This document shows positions 18,186-25,477 of a stretch of DNA of 64,000 nucleotides, one piece after another (the stretch's first letter is position 1; each line of letters begins with the position of its first letter). Position numbers and translations under genes: made by a program. The notes beneath the pieces are model-generated. The model did no database searches, was not told where the DNA came from, and saw nothing but the letters and a program-made list of their open reading frames with translations. The stretch comes from Aggregatilineales bacterium (GTDB taxonomy: Bacteria > Chloroflexota > Anaerolineae > Aggregatilineales > Phototrophicaceae), in assembly GCA_030834905.1 (NCBI GenBank), contig JAUQWZ010000034.1:186001-250000 (forward strand). Reading direction: 5' to 3'.

Positions 18186-18530
18186 TCAGCGGGCTTCGGT
18201 ACGATAGTCATTCCGGGGCGGCGAAAACACGTCGATCACCAGTGAATCAATCACCGCGCGCGCCTGATGCGCGACCCCACCCGGAATGGCGTAGCTGTCC
18301 CCCGGCTGGCACAGGCGGGTTTGACCGCCAATCGTCAGTTCCACTTTACCATAAATCACGTAGCCGACCTGGTCATTGAGGTGGCTGTGTTCCGGCACAA
18401 TCGAATCGCGCTCAAGAAAGAACTCGCACAGCATCTCTTCATCGGTGATCGCCATCGTGCGCCGGTGGACGCCGCGAAGCATTTCAACCTGGGCAGCGTC
18501 GTTGGGGGTAATGAAGTAGCCGTCAGCCAT
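18186..18530 (-). CDS. small cupin-domain protein
   Basis: A single conserved beta-barrel of 114 residues. The two cupin motifs are EHSHLNDQVGYVIYGKVEL (metal-binding His/Glu positions) and PGDSYAIPGGVAHQARA. Single-domain cupins bind a metal and a small ligand or act as dioxygenase-like or sensory proteins; nothing narrows the role. The ATG at 18530 follows GGAGAG. It lies between the transpeptidase gene (same strand) and the GH13 gene (divergent). Confidence 0.85.
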   Translation of the reverse strand: MADGYFITPNDAAQVEMLRGVHRRTMAITDEEMLCEFFLERDSIVPEHSHLNDQVGYVIYGKVELTIGGQTRLCQPGDSYAIPGGVAHQARAVIDSLVIDVFSPPRNDYRTEAR

Positions 18531-18711
18531 GTAATCTCTCCTATGAAGTTTTTGCCAATTATGCACAGCCCGCGCGCCTTTGTCCAAGCGGTAGACTTAT
18601 CGGACATTTCAGCGGCAGGATACGGCATGGCGCTGAAGCACTATTACCTCTAGAATGGTGTCGGCATTACATACCATTCAATGAATATCGAGATTTACAG
18701 GAACGCAGAGT

Positions 18712-20232
18712 ATGAGAAGCTTCCCGGATAAGCTGTTCATCTATGAGATCAATACCTGGGTATGGCTGAGTGAACTCAGCAGCCGGTTCGGGCGCAGCAT
18801 CACCCTCGATTCGGTACCCGATGAATCGCTGGACGAAATCGCCAGACCGGGGCTTGATGTCATCTGGCTCATGGGTGTGTGGCAGCGCAGCCCGTTTGGA
18901 CGAGAAAGCGCGCTCAGGTACAAACACGAGTACCAGCCCGCCCTGCCGGACATCACCGACGACGACATCATCGGCTCGGCGTATGCCATCGGCGATTACG
19001 AGGTTGACGAGCGCATCGGCGGGCGCGCTGGGCTGGCATCGTTCCGCCAGCGCCTGAAGGATCGCGGGCTGCGGCTGATGCTCGATTATGTGCCCAATCA
19101 TGTCGCCTGTGATCATCCCTGGCTGAAGGAACACCCGGACTTCATCGTGCAGGGCAAGCCGGAAGACGTCAAGAATCGCGCCAGCGATTTTTTCGCCGTT
19201 AAAGCCGATGACGGCAGCGAGCAGGTGTTCGCTCACGGGCGCGATCCGCTGTTCCCCGGCTGGTCAGATACCGCCCAACTGAATGCCTTCAACCCCGACC
19301 TGCGCCGGGCAGTTGTCGAGCTTCTGCTCGATATCGGCTCGCAGTGTGACGGCGTGCGCTGCGATATGGCGATGCTGCTGTTCAACGACATCTTCGCCCA
19401 AACGTGGAACGGCTATGTTGGCGAAAAGCCAGAACAGGAATACTGGCGGGAGATCATCCCACAGATACGCGAGAAGTACCCCGATTTCCTGTTTGCCGCC
19501 GAAGTGTACTGGGATAAAGAATACGAGATCCTGCAGCAGGGTTTTGATTTTGCCTACGACAAAGTCCTGTATGACCGCATTCTCGAAAATGACGTGCAAA
19601 AGCTGCGCCAGCATCTGGTCGCTTCAATCGATTACCAGAAGCAGATGCTGCGCTTCCTCGAAAACCATGACGAGCCGCGCGCTTATGACAAGCTGGGACA
19701 CGCGCGCAGTTTTGCCGCCGCGACGCTGATCTGCACCCTGCCCGGCGGCTGCCTGCTGCACGATGGGCAGCTTACCGGGCGCGTCATCAAGCTGCCGGTG
19801 CAGATCGCCCGCGCGCCGAAAGAGGAAGAGCATAAGGACCTGGAGGCGTATTACATGATACTCCTCAAAGGAACCCGCGATCCGATCTATCAGAATGGCG
19901 ACTTCTACCTGTTTGACGTGGCTGCCGCTGGCGAGGACAATATCACCCACTACAACCTGATCGCCTATGGCTGGCGCGAGCCGGAGAAAGACTACCGGCT
20001 GATCGTCGTCAACATGACCGAAATTCGCTCGCAGGGGCGCATCAGCCTGCACCCGTGGGACTGGATCGAAGGCAAGACATGGCGGCTGTTCAATGTCGTT
20101 GATGGCGTTGAGTACACCCGTCACGGCGGCGAAATGACCCACGAGGGACTGTTTATCGATCTCGAACCCTACGAGTCGCAAATCTTCCGGTTTGAGCTGG
20201 CGAGTCAGACCGAAAGCCAACCTGCCTCATAA
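18712..20232 (+). CDS. GH13-family glycoside hydrolase (alpha-amylase-like)
   Basis: A 506-residue TIM-barrel enzyme without a signal peptide, so probably intracellular. Conserved regions are YVPNH, CDGVRCDMAM (nucleophile Asp218 with Arg216), FAAEVYWD (acid/base Glu264) and LENHDEPRA (Asp320). The C-terminal part is a beta-sandwich-like domain. It is expected to act on alpha-glucosidic bonds of glycogen, maltodextrin or trehalose-type substrates; the subfamily cannot be fixed by eye. TAGAAT at 18651-18656 is a possible -10 box. Confidence 0.9.
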   Translation: MRSFPDKLFIYEINTWVWLSELSSRFGRSITLDSVPDESLDEIARPGLDVIWLMGVWQRSPFGRESALRYKHEYQPALPDITDDDIIGSAYAIGDYEVDERIGGRAGLASFRQRLKDRGLRLMLDYVPNHVACDHPWLKEHPDFIVQGKPEDVKNRASDFFAVKADDGSEQVFAHGRDPLFPGWSDTAQLNAFNPDLRRAVVELLLDIGSQCDGVRCDMAMLLFNDIFAQTWNGYVGEKPEQEYWREIIPQIREKYPDFLFAAEVYWDKEYEILQQGFDFAYDKVLYDRILENDVQKLRQHLVASIDYQKQMLRFLENHDEPRAYDKLGHARSFAAATLICTLPGGCLLHDGQLTGRVIKLPVQIARAPKEEEHKDLEAYYMILLKGTRDPIYQNGDFYLFDVAAAGEDNITHYNLIAYGWREPEKDYRLIVVNMTEIRSQGRISLHPWDWIEGKTWRLFNVVDGVEYTRHGGEMTHEGLFIDLEPYESQIFRFELASQTESQPAS

Positions 20233-20324
20233 ATGCGGGTTTCAGCTATAGCCATCGCTCAACATTCGTTCGCCGGGGCGAGAATTTCATCGCTCGCCCC
20301 TTGTCCTGCTGCCCGGTGCGCTTC

Positions 20325-20783
20325 GTGACTTCATCGCTTCAGACAATATTTACCCTGCCAGCCTACAACCCCCGGCGGGCGCGCCTGTTCGCGCTCACCG
20401 TCGGCATCATGGTCTTTCTATGGCTGGGCATTGAAGACAATTCGGTCTTCCCCGCCGCCGTCATGAGTCTGCTCTCAACGGTGACCATGCTGGCGCTGTG
20501 GCTGTCACGTAAACTCGGCGGCAAAACCCTGTCGGCGCGCCGCCTGCTGTCCGGCGCGGCGTTGGTGGGAGCGCTGGGCGGGCTGGGTACATCGGCGGCT
20601 GGCGCGGCGCTGATGCTGTTCAAGAATGGCGTTCATAGTCACGCCTACCCGGACTATCCGCTGGGGCTGATCGTCGAAATTCTTCAGCGCGCGCCGCTGT
20701 GGGCGCTTGCCGGAAGCTTAACGGGGTTAGGTCTGGCGCTGGCAGTCTGGGCGCTGCGAAACACCAGCGGGACGAGCCAGTAG
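20325..20783 (+). CDS. small integral membrane protein, unknown function
   Basis: About 152 residues with roughly four hydrophobic helices: FALTVGIMVFLWLGI, VMSLLSTVTMLALWL, LLSGAALVGALGGLG and LWALAGSLTGLGLALAVWAL. No family is recognised. The start is uncertain: GTG 20325 is used, but a TTG at 20301 extends the same frame and neither has a good ribosome site. It follows the GH13 gene by about 90 bases on the same strand and is followed by two palindromic repeats. Confidence 0.6.
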   Translation: MTSSLQTIFTLPAYNPRRARLFALTVGIMVFLWLGIEDNSVFPAAVMSLLSTVTMLALWLSRKLGGKTLSARRLLSGAALVGALGGLGTSAAGAALMLFKNGVHSHAYPDYPLGLIVEILQRAPLWALAGSLTGLGLALAVWALRNTSGTSQ

Positions 20784-20793
20784 ACTCGTTCTC

Positions 20794-20821
20794 GTAGGGG
20801 CGGTGCGCGCACCGCCCCTAC
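20794..20821. repeat. 28-base perfect palindrome, family B, copy 1
   Basis: Arms GTAGGGGCG and CGCCCCTAC enclose the self-complementary core GTGCGCGCAC. The copy at 31199-31226 has the same arms but a different core that is also self-complementary. Confidence 0.85.
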
Positions 20822-20842
20822 ACATCGTTTTTCTTGTCGGCT

Positions 20843-20928
20843 GCGCCCTTGTTTCCAAACATGCCCTTTCGCCAGATCCCTTAGGGAAAAGGATTTAGGG
20901 CGAGGGCATTTATTACGAGAACAAGCGC
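20843..20928. repeat. long imperfect palindrome between convergent genes
   Basis: Outer arms GCGCCCTTGTT and AACAAGCGC, then inner pairs ATGCCCT/GGGCAT, CGCC/GGCG and ATCC/GGAT around CTTAGGG. It could fold into a long interrupted hairpin at the 3' ends of two converging genes, and may be a decayed member of a palindromic family. No stop signal with a clean T-run is visible. Confidence 0.5.
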
Positions 20929-20938
20929 ATAACACGCT

Positions 20939-22744
20939 CTACGGCGTCCACGATCCGTTGCCAAAGCTGACGCCGTAACCGTTGGGCAGGGTAAAGCGGG
21001 TTCTGCCGTCGCTCAGGTTTTCGATGGTCATCGTATAGCCCTGTTCAGGCGCGACTGCCCAGCCGAGCTGCGTCTGGAAGTAAGGCTGGCTGCCCCACAC
21101 GCGCCCAAAGCCGCTGATCGGGCGCACTTTGCCGGGCGGCGTCGGCAGCGTCACCGGGTTTTCGGGAAATGACCCGTAATACGACACCGGATAGGTGCTG
21201 ACCGCCCCGAAATTGTAGAACACGAAGATGTCGCCGCTGTCCGACCGCCAGATCATGAAGCCGCCGTCATACGGCTGGTAGGCGGCGTAGACCGTTGTGC
21301 TGGTCGTCGGCGCATTCACCGCCACGAACACGGTTGAACCGATGACTTTTTGAACCGAGCCATCCGTCCCAAAATTCAGCCCGTAAATGGTGAACCCAAC
21401 CCCGCGATAATCTGCCGGTACGGTGAAGGTTGTCACGCCCGAAAGCCCCAGATTCGATAGAATGACTTCCGGTTCCGGCGTCGTTGCCGCGTTATTCACC
21501 TCAATCAATACCCCTTGCACCCCCTGCACTTCCCAGTTGAGGGTCACGCTCTGTCCTGGGGTGACCGTGTTCGGGTTAGCGTTGAACGCCAGAATCTGCG
21601 GTGTAACCGGAGGCGCTGTCGGCGGAAGAGTCGGCTGGGGCGCTGGAAGCTGCGGCGACCCGCTGGCGTAAACCCAATTCGACGATTGCGAATAGATCAG
21701 CAGCCGCGCCCGGTTTGCTCCTAACGTGATGATGTTGGTGCCGTCCGGCTGCAGCGCAAAGGTCATTCCCTGTTCCGGTTCGGTTGCCCAGCCAAGCTGC
21801 TGCCGAACCGCCGGGAAATTCGACCAGATGCGCCCGAATCCGAGGATCGGATGAACGCGCCCGGCGGGAATAGGCGTGATGAACGGATTCACTGGCAGCG
21901 TCGAATAGCTCGTCACCGGATAATGTACCGCCGCCCCGCCGTTGTACAGCACCCAGATCGCGCCGGTATCGCTCCGCCAGATCATCAGCCCGTTTTCAAA
22001 CGGCTGGTAGCTTCCGGTGAGCGCGGCGGGCGGCTGTGGCGCTGCGGTTGGCGGCAGTGTCGGCGCTGGAGTCGGCGGCGTACCCGTCACGTAATTCCAC
22101 GAGCCGAGCGCGGAGACGATGACAAGCTGCCCGCGTCCGGCTGCCAGAGTCACCAGATCGACACCACTGCCCTGCGGCGTGATCGTCGCCCCCATTTCAG
22201 CCTGTGTCGCCCAGCCAAGCCGGCTGCGCACGTCGATCAGGTTGCCCCACACGCGCCCAAAACCGAGAACCGGACGAATGCGGTTGGTCGGAGTTGGACC
22301 GACATTGAACGCCTCTGGCAGCAGCCCGTAGATCAGCGCCCGGTAGCGAGTCGCCCTGCCGCTGTTATCCAGCACCCAGATATCGCTGCTGTCCGAACGC
22401 CAGATCATCAAGCCGTTTTCGTACTGCTGGAAGCTGCCGGTCACGCCGTTCGCGGGCGGCATTGCCGGCAGCGTTGGCACCGGAACCGAACCGCCGGGCG
22501 GCACGTAAAGCTGCTGCCCGCGATAAATCAGGTTCCAGTTGGTAAGGCAGTTGGCATTGGCGAGTTCTGCGGTGGAGATGCCGTAGCGCAGGGCAATACG
22601 CTGTAATGTGTCGCCGCGCACCACCGTGTATGACTGCCAATCCGTCCGCGGAAAACACTGCGCCTGAGTGGGCAGCGCCAAAAACGCCAGCATGACCGTC
22701 AAAACGACAGTCACCAGGATGAGGAAACCACGCCTGCTGTTCAC
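20939..22744 (-). CDS. exported LysM protein with three copies of an unrecognised ~115-residue module
   Basis: A 601-residue protein with a signal peptide (FLILVTVVLTVMLAFLALPTQA) and a LysM domain (about 38-82, YTVVRGDTLQRIALRYGIST). Three similar modules follow at about 104-222, 244-361 and 488-600. Each opens with a form of YENGLMIWRSDSGDIWVLYN and contains PVLGFGRVWGN, VRxxLGWAT and ExG. Pro/Thr linkers (TPAPTLPPTAAP) join them, and an Ig-like segment (about 382-478) precedes the third. LysM implies peptidoglycan or chitin binding; the module's role is unknown. The GTG start follows AGGGGGA. Confidence 0.85.
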   Translation of the reverse strand: MNSRRGFLILVTVVLTVMLAFLALPTQAQCFPRTDWQSYTVVRGDTLQRIALRYGISTAELANANCLTNWNLIYRGQQLYVPPGGSVPVPTLPAMPPANGVTGSFQQYENGLMIWRSDSSDIWVLDNSGRATRYRALIYGLLPEAFNVGPTPTNRIRPVLGFGRVWGNLIDVRSRLGWATQAEMGATITPQGSGVDLVTLAAGRGQLVIVSALGSWNYVTGTPPTPAPTLPPTAAPQPPAALTGSYQPFENGLMIWRSDTGAIWVLYNGGAAVHYPVTSYSTLPVNPFITPIPAGRVHPILGFGRIWSNFPAVRQQLGWATEPEQGMTFALQPDGTNIITLGANRARLLIYSQSSNWVYASGSPQLPAPQPTLPPTAPPVTPQILAFNANPNTVTPGQSVTLNWEVQGVQGVLIEVNNAATTPEPEVILSNLGLSGVTTFTVPADYRGVGFTIYGLNFGTDGSVQKVIGSTVFVAVNAPTTSTTVYAAYQPYDGGFMIWRSDSGDIFVFYNFGAVSTYPVSYYGSFPENPVTLPTPPGKVRPISGFGRVWGSQPYFQTQLGWAVAPEQGYTMTIENLSDGRTRFTLPNGYGVSFGNGSWTP

Positions 22745-22803
22745 GAGAATCCCCCTGACTACAGATATAACAATAATCTAATTAAGGCATAGTTTACATC
22801 GCA

Positions 22804-22819
22804 TACGCAAGATTGCGTA
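22804..22819. promoter_or_regulatory. 16-base palindrome upstream of the LysM-protein gene
   Basis: TACGCAA and TTGCGTA flank GA, about 60 bases before the GTG start. The size and position fit an operator for a dimeric regulator, but no regulator is encoded beside it. Confidence 0.4.
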
Positions 22820-22861
22820 GGAATATAGTAGATCAAGCGTAGCGTTCACCCCTGAATTCCT

Positions 22862-22890
22862 TTAGTGTCCTCTGTGTCTTTGTGGTTCAA
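22862..22890 (-). repeat. dispersed GGTTCAA-type repeat, family D, copy 1
   Basis: Minus-strand reading begins TTGAACCACAAAGACACAG and continues AGGACAC. It begins five bases after the stop of the TPR gene. Other copies are at 23481-23510, 24755-24786 and 30317-30349. Confidence 0.8.
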
Positions 22891-22894
22891 CCGC

Positions 22895-23476
22895 CTATTC
22901 CGCGCCTCCATCCGGCAAGCCTAACTGCTGCTGTGTTGGCAGCGCCCCCTGCCTGGGCGCTTTGCTGGCAAGGTGCTTCGAGAACTCGCGCAGCCAGCGC
23001 CCGGCATCGGCTTTGCGCTTGTCGTTCGCCGCCTCGAACGCCTCGTTAGCCCGCACCATATAGTTGGTCGCGTTGACGAGATCGCCCATCCGATAGTAGG
23101 TCAGCGCCAGATAATAGAGCGTCTCCGGGCGCTTCTGGTCGGCATAATGCGCCTTCAGAAAGTACGCCAGCGCCGCGTCCCAGTGGTTTGCCTTGTATTC
23201 CAGAACGCCCATGCCGTAATTCGCCAGCATTTCGTACTGAAACCGCCGCAGCGCCTCTTCAAAATCTGCCCGCGCGTTATCTGGCTCGCCGTCATCCAGG
23301 TAGATCAGCCCGCGGGCGGCAAGATACTCCGATTTGTGGGGCAGCGCTTCAAGCGCGTGGGTCAGCGCCTCAATCGCGGCGTCAAAAGCACGCTTCTGAT
23401 ACGCTTCCAGCCCCAGACGGTAATATTCGTCCGCTTCGTAGCGCGAGGTTCCCAACCGCTGGTTAAAGCTCGGCAT
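22895..23476 (-). CDS. TPR-repeat protein
   Basis: A 193-residue helical protein. Tetratricopeptide units are visible at ADEYYRLGLEAYQKRAFDAA, then SEYLAARGLIYLDDGEPDNA, then LANYGMGVLEYKANHWDAAL, then PETLYYLALTYYRMGDLVNA. No signal peptide or catalytic motif, so a cytosolic interaction scaffold is the only safe call. The C-terminus is polar and Gln/Gly-rich. Its start lies inside the edge of a family D repeat and no good Shine-Dalgarno site is present; GAAGGG is 11 bases away. Divergent from the acyl-CoA dehydrogenase gene. Confidence 0.85.
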   Translation of the reverse strand: MPSFNQRLGTSRYEADEYYRLGLEAYQKRAFDAAIEALTHALEALPHKSEYLAARGLIYLDDGEPDNARADFEEALRRFQYEMLANYGMGVLEYKANHWDAALAYFLKAHYADQKRPETLYYLALTYYRMGDLVNATNYMVRANEAFEAANDKRKADAGRWLREFSKHLASKAPRQGALPTQQQLGLPDGGAE

Positions 23477-23480
23477 CCGT

Positions 23481-23510
23481 CTTTGTGCCCTTCGTGTCTT
23501 TGTGGTTCAA
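23481..23510 (-). repeat. dispersed repeat, family D, copy 2
   Basis: Reads TTGAACCACAAAGACACGAA then GGGCACAAAG on the minus strand, ending four bases before the TPR start codon. It lies between divergent genes, unlike the other three copies. Confidence 0.8.
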
Positions 23511-23553
23511 TTGTATTATATTACGGATCACCGTACATTTTGTTTCACCTCAA

Positions 23554-23559
23554 TAGAAT
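23554..23559 (+). promoter_or_regulatory. putative -10 box (TAGAAT) for the acyl-CoA dehydrogenase gene
   Basis: TAGAAT ends 11 bases before the ATG, so the expected leader is only about five bases. No Shine-Dalgarno sequence is present. The same hexamer precedes the genes at 18712 and 28532. Confidence 0.4.
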
Positions 23560-23570
23560 GGTGTTTGAAA

Positions 23571-24722
23571 ATGAATTTCGAACTGAGCGAAGAACATCGT
23601 ATGTGGCAGCGCGCGCTGCGCGATTTTTGTGAAGGCGAAGTCAAGCCATATGCCGCCGAAGTCGATGAGACGGGTAAGCTTCACTGGGATGCGATCCGCA
23701 AAATGGTGGATATCGGTCTGCTTGGGCTGAACGTGCCGGAAGCCTACGGCGGCATCGACATGGACGCGCTCGGCATCGCCATCGCCATGGAAGAACTGGG
23801 GCGCGCCTGCGGTTCGACGGCGCTGTCGATTGCCGCCCACAACGGGCTGGGCTGTGCGCCAATTGCCCGCTGGGGCACACCCGAACAAAAAGCCGCCTAC
23901 CTGCCTCGCCTGACCAGTGGTGACTTCCTCGGCGCGCTCGCCCTCACCGAGCCATCCGCCGGGTCTGACCTGGCTGGCGGCGTCCAGACCAGCGCCGTCC
24001 TCGAAGGCGATAGCTGGATCATCGACGGCTCAAAGGCGTGGATCACCAACGCCGGACTCGCGCCGGTCATCACGGTGCTGCTGCGCACCGACAAAGAGGC
24101 GGGTACATCCGGTTTCAGCATGATGCTGGTCGAAACCAGCGCCGATGGTCTGACCATTCATCCGCCGGAAAAGAAGATGGGCTTGAAGGGTTCGCCCACC
24201 CAGATGCTCAGTTTTGACGAAGCGCGCGTGCCGCAGAATGCGATCCTCGGCGAACAGGGGCGCGGCTTCCAACAGACGATGCAAATCCTCGATTCAGGGC
24301 GCATCGGCATTGGCGCGCTCAGTGTCGGGCTGGCGCAGGCTGCTTTTGAGGAAGCCGTTCGTTATGCCAGGCAGCGCCGCGCCTTCGGCAAAGCCATCGC
24401 CGAGCATCAGGCGATCCAGTGGATGATCGCCGACGCCGCCCTCGAAATTGACGCCGCCCGGCTGCTGGTCTACCGCGCCGCCTGGCTCAAGGATCAGGGC
24501 AAGCCGTTCGTTAAGCAGGCGGCAATGGCAAAGCTGATGGCGACTGAAGTCGCCGAGCGAGTCGCCCGCAATGCCATTCAGATTCACGGCAGCTACGGCT
24601 ACAGCCGCGAGTTCCCGGTCGAGCGTATCTACCGCGATCAGCGCCTGATGACCATCGGCGAAGGCACGAGCGAGATTCAGCGACTCGTCATCGCCCGCCG
24701 CGTATTGCAGGAGTTTGATTAG
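23571..24722 (+). CDS. acyl-CoA dehydrogenase
   Basis: FAD enzyme that introduces the alpha-beta double bond into acyl-CoA, in fatty-acid or branched-chain amino-acid breakdown. It has 383 residues, the usual length. Signatures are ALTEPSAGSDLAG (flavin/substrate), WITNAG, RRAFGKAIAEHQAIQWMIAD and IHGSYGYSREFPVERIYRD. The catalytic Glu is in GEGTSEIQRLVIAR, the position used by short/medium-chain enzymes. No partner electron-transfer flavoprotein genes are nearby. Chain-length preference cannot be read from sequence. Confidence 0.95.
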   Translation: MNFELSEEHRMWQRALRDFCEGEVKPYAAEVDETGKLHWDAIRKMVDIGLLGLNVPEAYGGIDMDALGIAIAMEELGRACGSTALSIAAHNGLGCAPIARWGTPEQKAAYLPRLTSGDFLGALALTEPSAGSDLAGGVQTSAVLEGDSWIIDGSKAWITNAGLAPVITVLLRTDKEAGTSGFSMMLVETSADGLTIHPPEKKMGLKGSPTQMLSFDEARVPQNAILGEQGRGFQQTMQILDSGRIGIGALSVGLAQAAFEEAVRYARQRRAFGKAIAEHQAIQWMIADAALEIDAARLLVYRAAWLKDQGKPFVKQAAMAKLMATEVAERVARNAIQIHGSYGYSREFPVERIYRDQRLMTIGEGTSEIQRLVIARRVLQEFD

Positions 24723-24754
24723 AGACGATTGAACAACGAAGAGAAGAAACGAGA

Positions 24755-24786
24755 TTAAACCACCAGGACATAGAGGACACAAAGAG
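24755..24786 (+). repeat. dispersed repeat, family D, copy 4
   Basis: Reads TTAAACCACCAGGACATAG then AGGACACAAAGAG in the direction of the upstream gene, 32 bases after its stop codon. Confidence 0.75.
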
Positions 24787-24862
24787 AAAACGCATGGGGC
24801 GAGCGCCAAAGAGTACATTATCCCCTACGGTGATTGTTAGCGATTGTGTGTTCTCGTAAAAA

Positions 24863-24931
24863 CCTCACCCCACTCATCCCCTCTCCATGACATGGAGAGG
24901 GGAAGCCGAGCGCAGCGAGGCAGGGGTGAGG
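24863..24931. repeat. nested palindromic repeat, family C, copy 1
   Basis: Outer arms CCTCACCCC and GGGGTGAGG. The inner perfect hairpin is CCCCTCTCCATG-A-CATGGAGAGGGG (24878-24902, 12 base pairs, one-base loop). A second, weaker copy is at 36272-36310. Confidence 0.8.
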
Positions 24932-24980
24932 TGCGCACTGGCAATCAGGGTTATCTTCCGTGTCTGGTGGTAGTCTGGAA

Positions 24981-25006
24981 ATAAAAAAGTCGGCTTACGC
25001 CGACTG
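24981..25006 (-). terminator. intrinsic terminator of the hsp20-lon-response regulator cluster
   Basis: On the minus strand AGTCGGC and GCCGACT form a seven-base-pair stem with a four-base loop, followed by TTTTTTATT. Confidence 0.85.
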
Positions 25007-25028
25007 AAGTATCCTCGGAAAACGTATC

Positions 25029-25388
25029 TTACTGCTGCTGCATTAACGAGTCGAATAACTCCGGCAGCAAATCCGGCTCAAACGGCTTGACCAGAAACGT
25101 CGTCGCTCCTGCCTTCATGGCTTCCCTCTCCACGTCCATGCCCGATACCATGATGATGGGCGTACTGGCAAAGGTCGGGTCGGCGCGCAGGCGGCGAATC
25201 ACCTGGGTACCATTCATATCGGAAAGGTGGTAGTCCATCAGAATGATATCTGGCTGCACCTGAAGCGCCAGCGGCAGCGCATCCCCACCTCGTGGCGCGA
25301 CTGACACGTCAAAGCCGTCAAGTTCGAGTAAGGTTTGCAGCAGCCTTACCGTCGTCCGGTCATCATCCACAATCATTATTTTAGACAA
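25029..25388 (-). CDS. single-domain response regulator (CheY-like)
   Basis: A 119-residue receiver domain with no output domain. Acidic pocket VDDDRTTV, phosphoacceptor Asp in IILMDYHLSDMNG, the Ser/Thr position in IIMVSGMD, and the conserved Lys in FLVKPFEP. It begins at a TTG nine bases after GGAGG, or possibly at the ATG four codons later. It is the last gene of the hsp20-lon cluster and is followed by a terminator. It could receive phosphate from any of the orphan kinases at 2.4-6.0 kb, but that is a guess. It probably acts by protein contact, not DNA binding. Confidence 0.9.
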   Translation of the reverse strand: MSKIMIVDDDRTTVRLLQTLLELDGFDVSVAPRGGDALPLALQVQPDIILMDYHLSDMNGTQVIRRLRADPTFASTPIIMVSGMDVEREAMKAGATTFLVKPFEPDLLPELFDSLMQQQ

Positions 25389-25477
25389 AGTAGCGAACCT
25401 CCGTCTCCCTGCAGCCATCGGCATAGAACAGGGACGAGAAACCCGCCCCTGTTCACCATTCAGCAATTTACGAACTG

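Larger units (their letters stand above)
24723..25028. other. 306-base intergenic region holding repeats and a terminator
   Basis: Between the acyl-CoA dehydrogenase gene (+) and the response-regulator gene (-). It holds family D copy 4 (24755-24786), family C copy 1 (24863-24931) and a minus-strand terminator (24981-25006). No protein gene was found. Confidence 0.75.
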
